Made by a program: the position numbers and the translations under genes. The notes under the pieces were generated by a model that saw only the letters and a program-made list of their open reading frames with translations, was not told where the DNA came from and did no database searches. 38,900 bases of DNA from Magnetococcales bacterium (GTDB lineage: Bacteria; Pseudomonadota; Magnetococcia; Magnetococcales; JADFWU01). Location: contig JADFWU010000031.1 in NCBI GenBank assembly GCA_015234045.1, positions 1 to 38,900 of the forward strand, written 5' to 3'. Positions within the stretch are counted from its first letter, which is position 1, and each line of letters opens with the position of its first letter. This document shows positions 34,724 through 38,900 of this stretch, one piece after another.

Positions 34724-37189
34724 ATGACCACACCGACTCAATCCACTATCGCTTCTGAAGATACTTGCTATCACTGCGGATTAGCCATACCTGGCGGTGT
34801 TATCCATGAAGAGGTAGTGGATAATCAACGTCATCGGTTCTGCTGTACGGGGTGTCATGCGGCGTTTCAGATGATCCGCGGTGCCGGCCTGGATCATTTT
34901 TATGACCGCCGGGATGGGTTCACAGACCGACCGGATGATGCACGGGTCAACAGCCTGAGCGCCTTTGATGATCCCGCCTTTCAAGAGAAATATGTACAGA
35001 CCAATGCGGCTGGTCAGCAAGAGGTTCATTTGTTACTGGATGGGATTCACTGTGCAGCCTGCGTCTGGGTGAATGAAAAAATATTGCAACAAACGCCGGG
35101 TGTGGCTGAGGCACGGGTTAATTTTTCAACGCATAGAGCCCATGTTGTTTGGGATGGGGACAAGGCCGCGCTTTCAACGCTGATCGGTGCGGTGCGTCGG
35201 ATCGGCTATGATGCCGAGCCTTATGATGTGCACGCTGTGGAAGCCCGTTACCGTCGTTTTGATCGGGATATGTTGACGCGCCTGGGGGTTGGTGGTTTCG
35301 GTGCGGGCAATATCATGTTGATCGCTGTTGCGCTTTATGCCGGGTATTTCCAGGGGATTCAATCACAGTATAAAGACTATTTTCACTGGGTGTCGTTGAT
35401 TCTGGCAACACCGGTGGTGTTCTATTCCGGTTGGCCGTTTATGCGTGGTGCATTTAATGGTCTGCGAATGCGTCATCTCAATATGGATCTGCCCATCGCT
35501 TTGGGTGCGTTGGTGACCTACTTCTATAGTGTTGCGGTGACTGTGCGTGGGGTGGGAGAGGTCTATTTTGATTCTGTGGCTACTTTTGTCTTTGTTCTGT
35601 TGGTTGGGCGCTATTTTGAGAGTGCGGCGCGTCGAAAAGCGGCAGGGGCTACCGAACGGTTGTTGAGTTTGGAGCCGCAAACTGCGGTGGTGATTCGGGA
35701 CGGTAAAGAGCAGACCATTCCAGTACGACAGGTTGCTGTTGGTGATCATGTGGTGATTCGACCAGGAGATACCTTTCCTGTCGATGGTGTAATCATTCAA
35801 GGTAGTACTACGGTCAACAGTGCCATGTTGACCGGCGAAAGCCTGCCTGTTTTGTGTGGGGAGGGAGAACGGGTTTCCGGTGGTACGAGCAATGTGGATG
35901 GTTCGGTGATTGTTGAAGCCCAGCGGGTTGGTGCTGAAACCACATTGGCACGGATAGTTCGACTGGTGGAGCGTGCCCAGAGTGAGCGCCCACCGATTCA
36001 AACCTTGGCGGATCGTGTGGCTGCGCGTTTTGTTGGGGTGATTCTTGTTTTGGCTGCGGCAACATTGAGCTATTGGCTCTGGAGAGATCCTGCTCAAGCG
36101 TTGGAAAATACCGTGGCTTTGTTAATCATCACCTGTCCTTGTGCGCTTGGTTTGGCAACGCCCGCTGCGATGATTGTTGCTACGGGTAATGCGGCCCGAC
36201 AGGGTGTACTTATCCGCAGTGGTGAAGTGTTGGAGCGTTTGGCGCGTATTACACGGGTGGTGATGGATAAAACGGGTACGCTGACCCAGGGTATGCCGGA
36301 AGTGGTGGTCATTCATCCCATGGCCGGGCAATCAGAATCGGTCTTGCTTGCCACAATTGCAGGCGTGGAGCGTCATTCTGAGCACCCTTTGGCGCGAGCC
36401 GTGGTCTCTTTGGCCAACGCACGCAAAATTGAACCAGAAGATATGGATGGGCAGTTAAAGAATTATCCGGGGCGCGGTGTGGTGTTGCGTATGGAGGGTG
36501 GTGTTGTCTACCGGGTTGGTCGGGCCGAATTTGTCGGCGTGCAGGATTGGCAGGCACAGGTGCCGAAACATGAGGGACATCTGACTTGGATCTGGTGTCG
36601 TCGTGACGATACCATCATGGGTGTCATCGGACTGATGGATCAGCTAAAAATAGATGCCGCCGAAACTGTTCAACACTTGAAAAAGAATGGTCTGCCAGTT
36701 TCACTGCTATCAGGAGATCGCCAGGATGTGGTCTCATATATTGGTCAGCAAGCTGGTGTTGAACAGGCCATTGGTGATGCATTGCCCGATGAGAAAGCAG
36801 AAGCAATAAGCCTGTTGCAGGGCCAGGGACAGCGGGTTGCCATGATCGGTGATGGCATCAACGATGCACCAGCCTTGGCTAGAGCCGATCTGTCCATGGT
36901 GGTGGAACAGGCTTCCGATGTGTCAGTGGCAACGGCTGATGTGGTTATGCTTAATCAGAATCTTAAGTCTATTGTTACTCTGTTTTCTTTAGCTGAGAAA
37001 ACTATGCATATAATTCGGCAGAATTTTTTATTCTCGATTCTCTATAATGCCATTGCAATTCCGTTGGCTATGAGTGGCCATGTGTTGCCTATTGTAGCGG
37101 CGATTGCCATGCCGCTTTCCAGTCTAACCGTTGTGGGTAATGCGATGCGGCTTAGAAATATCGACTCAAAACAACGGGATGTTGAATAA
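34724..37189 (+). CDS. ccoI: Cu(+)-translocating P1B-type ATPase of cbb3 oxidase assembly
   Basis: An 821-residue inner-membrane copper exporter needed to load CuB in cbb3-type cytochrome oxidases (CcoI/FixI). A CcoI-specific N-terminal domain has CYHC (C15, C18) and CCTGC (C40, C41, C44). The HMA domain has HCAAC (C110, C113). Then come membrane helices, TGES (370-373), the transmembrane metal site CPC (471-473), the phosphorylation motif DKTGTLT (D515), HSEHPL (551-556) and GDGINDAP (D710, D714). The stop TAA overlaps the ATG of ccoS by one base. The structural ccoNOPQ genes are not in the window. Confidence 0.95.
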   Translation: MTTPTQSTIASEDTCYHCGLAIPGGVIHEEVVDNQRHRFCCTGCHAAFQMIRGAGLDHFYDRRDGFTDRPDDARVNSLSAFDDPAFQEKYVQTNAAGQQEVHLLLDGIHCAACVWVNEKILQQTPGVAEARVNFSTHRAHVVWDGDKAALSTLIGAVRRIGYDAEPYDVHAVEARYRRFDRDMLTRLGVGGFGAGNIMLIAVALYAGYFQGIQSQYKDYFHWVSLILATPVVFYSGWPFMRGAFNGLRMRHLNMDLPIALGALVTYFYSVAVTVRGVGEVYFDSVATFVFVLLVGRYFESAARRKAAGATERLLSLEPQTAVVIRDGKEQTIPVRQVAVGDHVVIRPGDTFPVDGVIIQGSTTVNSAMLTGESLPVLCGEGERVSGGTSNVDGSVIVEAQRVGAETTLARIVRLVERAQSERPPIQTLADRVAARFVGVILVLAAATLSYWLWRDPAQALENTVALLIITCPCALGLATPAAMIVATGNAARQGVLIRSGEVLERLARITRVVMDKTGTLTQGMPEVVVIHPMAGQSESVLLATIAGVERHSEHPLARAVVSLANARKIEPEDMDGQLKNYPGRGVVLRMEGGVVYRVGRAEFVGVQDWQAQVPKHEGHLTWIWCRRDDTIMGVIGLMDQLKIDAAETVQHLKKNGLPVSLLSGDRQDVVSYIGQQAGVEQAIGDALPDEKAEAISLLQGQGQRVAMIGDGINDAPALARADLSMVVEQASDVSVATADVVMLNQNLKSIVTLFSLAEKTMHIIRQNFLFSILYNAIAIPLAMSGHVLPIVAAIAMPLSSLTVVGNAMRLRNIDSKQRDVE

Positions 37190-37362
37190 TGGATGCGATC
37201 TATATTCTTTTGCCTGTGGCACTGTTTTTAGGTCTAATAGGGCTGATACTGATGATTTGGGCTCTGAAAAGTGGACAATTTGAAGATATGGAAGGTCCAG
37301 CGCATAGAATTCTGTTTGATGATGATGATGATTTGATCCCTGGGAAAAAATCAAAAAAATGA
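37189..37362 (+). CDS. ccoS: cbb3-type oxidase assembly protein CcoS
   Basis: A short gene (57 residues) directly after ccoI, with start and stop overlapping in TAATG. The protein has one N-terminal membrane helix (about 5-24, IYILLPVALFLGLIGLILMI), then the family signature WALKSGQFEDMEGPAHRIL and an acidic FDDDDD stretch, ending in a lysine-rich tail. CcoS is needed for mature cofactor incorporation into cbb3 oxidase and is typically encoded after CcoI. Length and motif are normal. Confidence 0.92.
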   Translation: MDAIYILLPVALFLGLIGLILMIWALKSGQFEDMEGPAHRILFDDDDDLIPGKKSKK

Positions 37363-37570
37363 CAACAGGTAACAGGTTGTTGAAAGATATTGAATTCAGC
37401 TGTCAGAATCTATAATATGTCCACTTGAAATCGGTGTCGATTTTCCAGTGTGTACTTGGCGATGTGTTCCCAAGGGGATTGCATCGCTTGTTAATAAGGT
37501 AACGGATGTCGTCTTTGTTGTGATTTTATGGGAATGAGGGATGGTCCCATGAATCAGTCTTCACAAGGAA

Positions 37571-38407
37571 GTGTCTATCCAATTAAAGGGAGGTCTGGAT
37601 CTTTGGTATCCAGAGCATAAGGAGCCCGCTTTTCTCATGTCTCCGTCACCAGCTGAAGAAATTTTTAAGAATAATGACCTGCTCTATGAGCATGATCTAC
37701 AAACTGTTCTCAAAGAAGTTGTTTCTGAAGAGTTTCCTGTTGAGATCTCTCTGGATCATCAGAAAAAGGTCTATCTAGCCCAGTTTTTACCGCCCTCGCA
37801 TGCCACGGATGCTGATCCAGATCAGACACATTCACTCTTTGTCATGCCAATGGAGCCAATGGCGGGTAAAAAACTGCAAATGAGTCGGAAAATCAAGATC
37901 CAGTTTGTTAAAGGGGTCTATTCTGCTGAAGGCATGGTGATGTTCAAGGGACTGCGGGTTGCGGCTGGTGAACAGCTGATTCAACTGACCTTCCCAAGAG
38001 CACTTAAAGTGACTTCCCGGCGCAAACTGCATCGCCATGAATTGGTCGAAGACTCTTCCAGCCATGTTCTTGTCAAATTGAAAGACAAACGCCTGTCTCG
38101 ATGTGAAGTGCGGGATGTTCACATGGAAGGGTTGTGTATGGTTGACGAGGAGTCAAAAGTCGCTTTTGAAAAGAACGACCAGTTCTATCTCAGCCTCAAT
38201 TCCAAGAAAATGGGTGCCCATGAGATCCCATTGTTTGGACGTCTCTGCTATACACATCGATTGGGAGATGTGGCTATCCATGGCGTTGAGTTTGTCAGCG
38301 TTGAAGATTATCTCAGCCTGAAGAGCTATATCGCTCGCATTCAGAGTATTGAACCGGCTGAAGAGGAATTGGATTTGGATGATCTTGTGAATGAGGTGTT
38401 TGGTTGA
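37571..38407 (+). CDS. YcgR-like PilZ-domain protein
   Basis: A predicted c-di-GMP-responsive protein of up to 278 residues. The N-terminal half (about 30-140) resembles the YcgR flagellar-brake N-domain. The C-terminal half (from about 148) resembles PilZ: SRRKLHRHE is the RxxxR motif, and VRDVHMEGLC stands where D/NxSxxG is expected, with His replacing Ser, so c-di-GMP binding is uncertain. The frame opens at GTG 37571 with AAGGA too close. ATG 37637 has AAGGAG 12 nt upstream and would give 256 residues. A 23-codon frame (37549-37620) with a good ribosome site overlaps the first part. I give the longest form, but the true start may be 37637. Confidence 0.72.
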   Translation: MSIQLKGGLDLWYPEHKEPAFLMSPSPAEEIFKNNDLLYEHDLQTVLKEVVSEEFPVEISLDHQKKVYLAQFLPPSHATDADPDQTHSLFVMPMEPMAGKKLQMSRKIKIQFVKGVYSAEGMVMFKGLRVAAGEQLIQLTFPRALKVTSRRKLHRHELVEDSSSHVLVKLKDKRLSRCEVRDVHMEGLCMVDEESKVAFEKNDQFYLSLNSKKMGAHEIPLFGRLCYTHRLGDVAIHGVEFVSVEDYLSLKSYIARIQSIEPAEEELDLDDLVNEVFG

Positions 38408-38447
38408 CAACTCGATGTTCAAGTTTTTTGGGCTTGACGAAGAGGGA

Positions 38448-38900
38448 ATGATGGCAACGTCACCCACGCGAGTTCCAGGTCAAGAAATCTTCGAGACCCT
38501 TCAACACCCTATGGCCATGGCGTTACCACCGTTTTCTAATGTACTATTTTCTCAGGCGGAACACCATCTGTTTGGGGAGATAGGTCATCATTTTCAGTCA
38601 ACCATTGCCGTTTGTTGAGACCTTCGTAGCAGAACTTGACCAGGGACTACGCAGATATCATGGGCGATATGCTGGGTTGTCGTGGAAACAGCGTTTTTGG
38701 CTATCGTTTTGTGTTATGGGCGTGATGATGACAAACTCTGTCTGCTGGCAGCGTTTTCGTCGTGCAGGTATGGGGCAATACAGGGTGGCTGCGTTATCCT
38801 GGATGTTTCGACATTCAAAAATACCATGGGCGTACTTGCTGGAAACCAGCATCCGGCATTTACTCAAAGTGCATGGATAAACAAAGGATTATGCCATAAA
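38448..38900 (+). pseudogene. Disrupted DDE transposase (IS4-like), cut by window edge
   Basis: Two overlapping frames join into one transposase N-terminus. The first, from ATG 38448 or 38451 (GAGGG just upstream), reads MATSPTRVPGQEIFETLQHP and runs to about FQST. The second continues LPFVETFVAELDQGLRRY, followed by MMTNSVCWQRF and ALSWMFRHSKIPW. The junction at about 38600 needs a one-base shift (ACCATTG where ACATTG would read T-L). A TAA at 38878 interrupts the same frame before TKDYAI. The family is probably IS4-like, judged from memory of similar N-termini. It starts 41 bp after the PilZ gene. The right part lies outside the window. Confidence 0.55.

Noticed and set aside
35363-36097. 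Long antisense frame inside ccoI
   Set aside because: The sense strand carries all the P-type ATPase motifs; the antisense translation is His/Asn/Thr-rich and featureless.

Overview
The window looks like a chromosomal segment of a Gram-negative proteobacterium with respiratory, probably microaerobic, metabolism. It carries heme synthesis genes, copper-loading genes for a cbb3-type oxidase, a Pit phosphate importer, large multi-domain sensor kinases, exported proteins with signal peptides, and an FtsX-type ABC exporter. Base composition is moderate. The genus cannot be fixed from this sequence.

Layout. 1-1912: hemC-hemD on the minus strand. 2001-8368: an exported nuclease-like protein diverges from a two-gene set made of a propeptide-like protein and a giant secreted metalloprotease (zincin, DUF11-like, TSP3 calcium repeats, RCC1 propeller, PKD, eight beta-sandwich repeats). 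8704-13956: a LuxR-type response regulator and its NarX-like kinase (minus), then a divergent hybrid kinase (plus). 13959-18328: a 1197-residue protein with a PD-(D/E)XK/Mrr-like nuclease domain, NACHT NTPase, pentapeptide repeats and WD40 repeats. It lies between two inverted copies of a hairpin-cluster element. 18359-25290: an apparent minus-strand set encoding an FGE/SUMF1-like membrane protein, an exported VWA/SH3-like protein, an ABC ATPase and an FtsX/MacB-like permease. 25737-29351: a small acidic protein, a PstS-like binding protein, a DUF47/PhoU-like protein and a PitA transporter. 29460-33723: a hybrid kinase, a solo IS1 InsA-like protein, an unknown ORF and a Crp/Fnr (Dnr-like) regulator. 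33766-37362: a TauE/SafE (UreH-like) membrane protein, CcoI and a short CcoS. 37571-38900: a PilZ-like protein, then the start of a disrupted transposase.

The most interesting parts are these. (1) The nuclease-NACHT-pentapeptide-WD40 protein has the layout of STAND immune receptors. Its WD40 blades come from nearly identical 126-bp DNA repeats that differ at a few amino-acid positions, which is the signature of a fast-diversifying recognition surface. (2) The flanking hairpin clusters show compensatory base changes and G.U pairs when compared with each other, so they look like a structured RNA family placed just 3' of genes. (3) The FGE-like/VWA/ABC set looks like an uncharacterised envelope system. 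No tRNA, rRNA or CRISPR array was seen.
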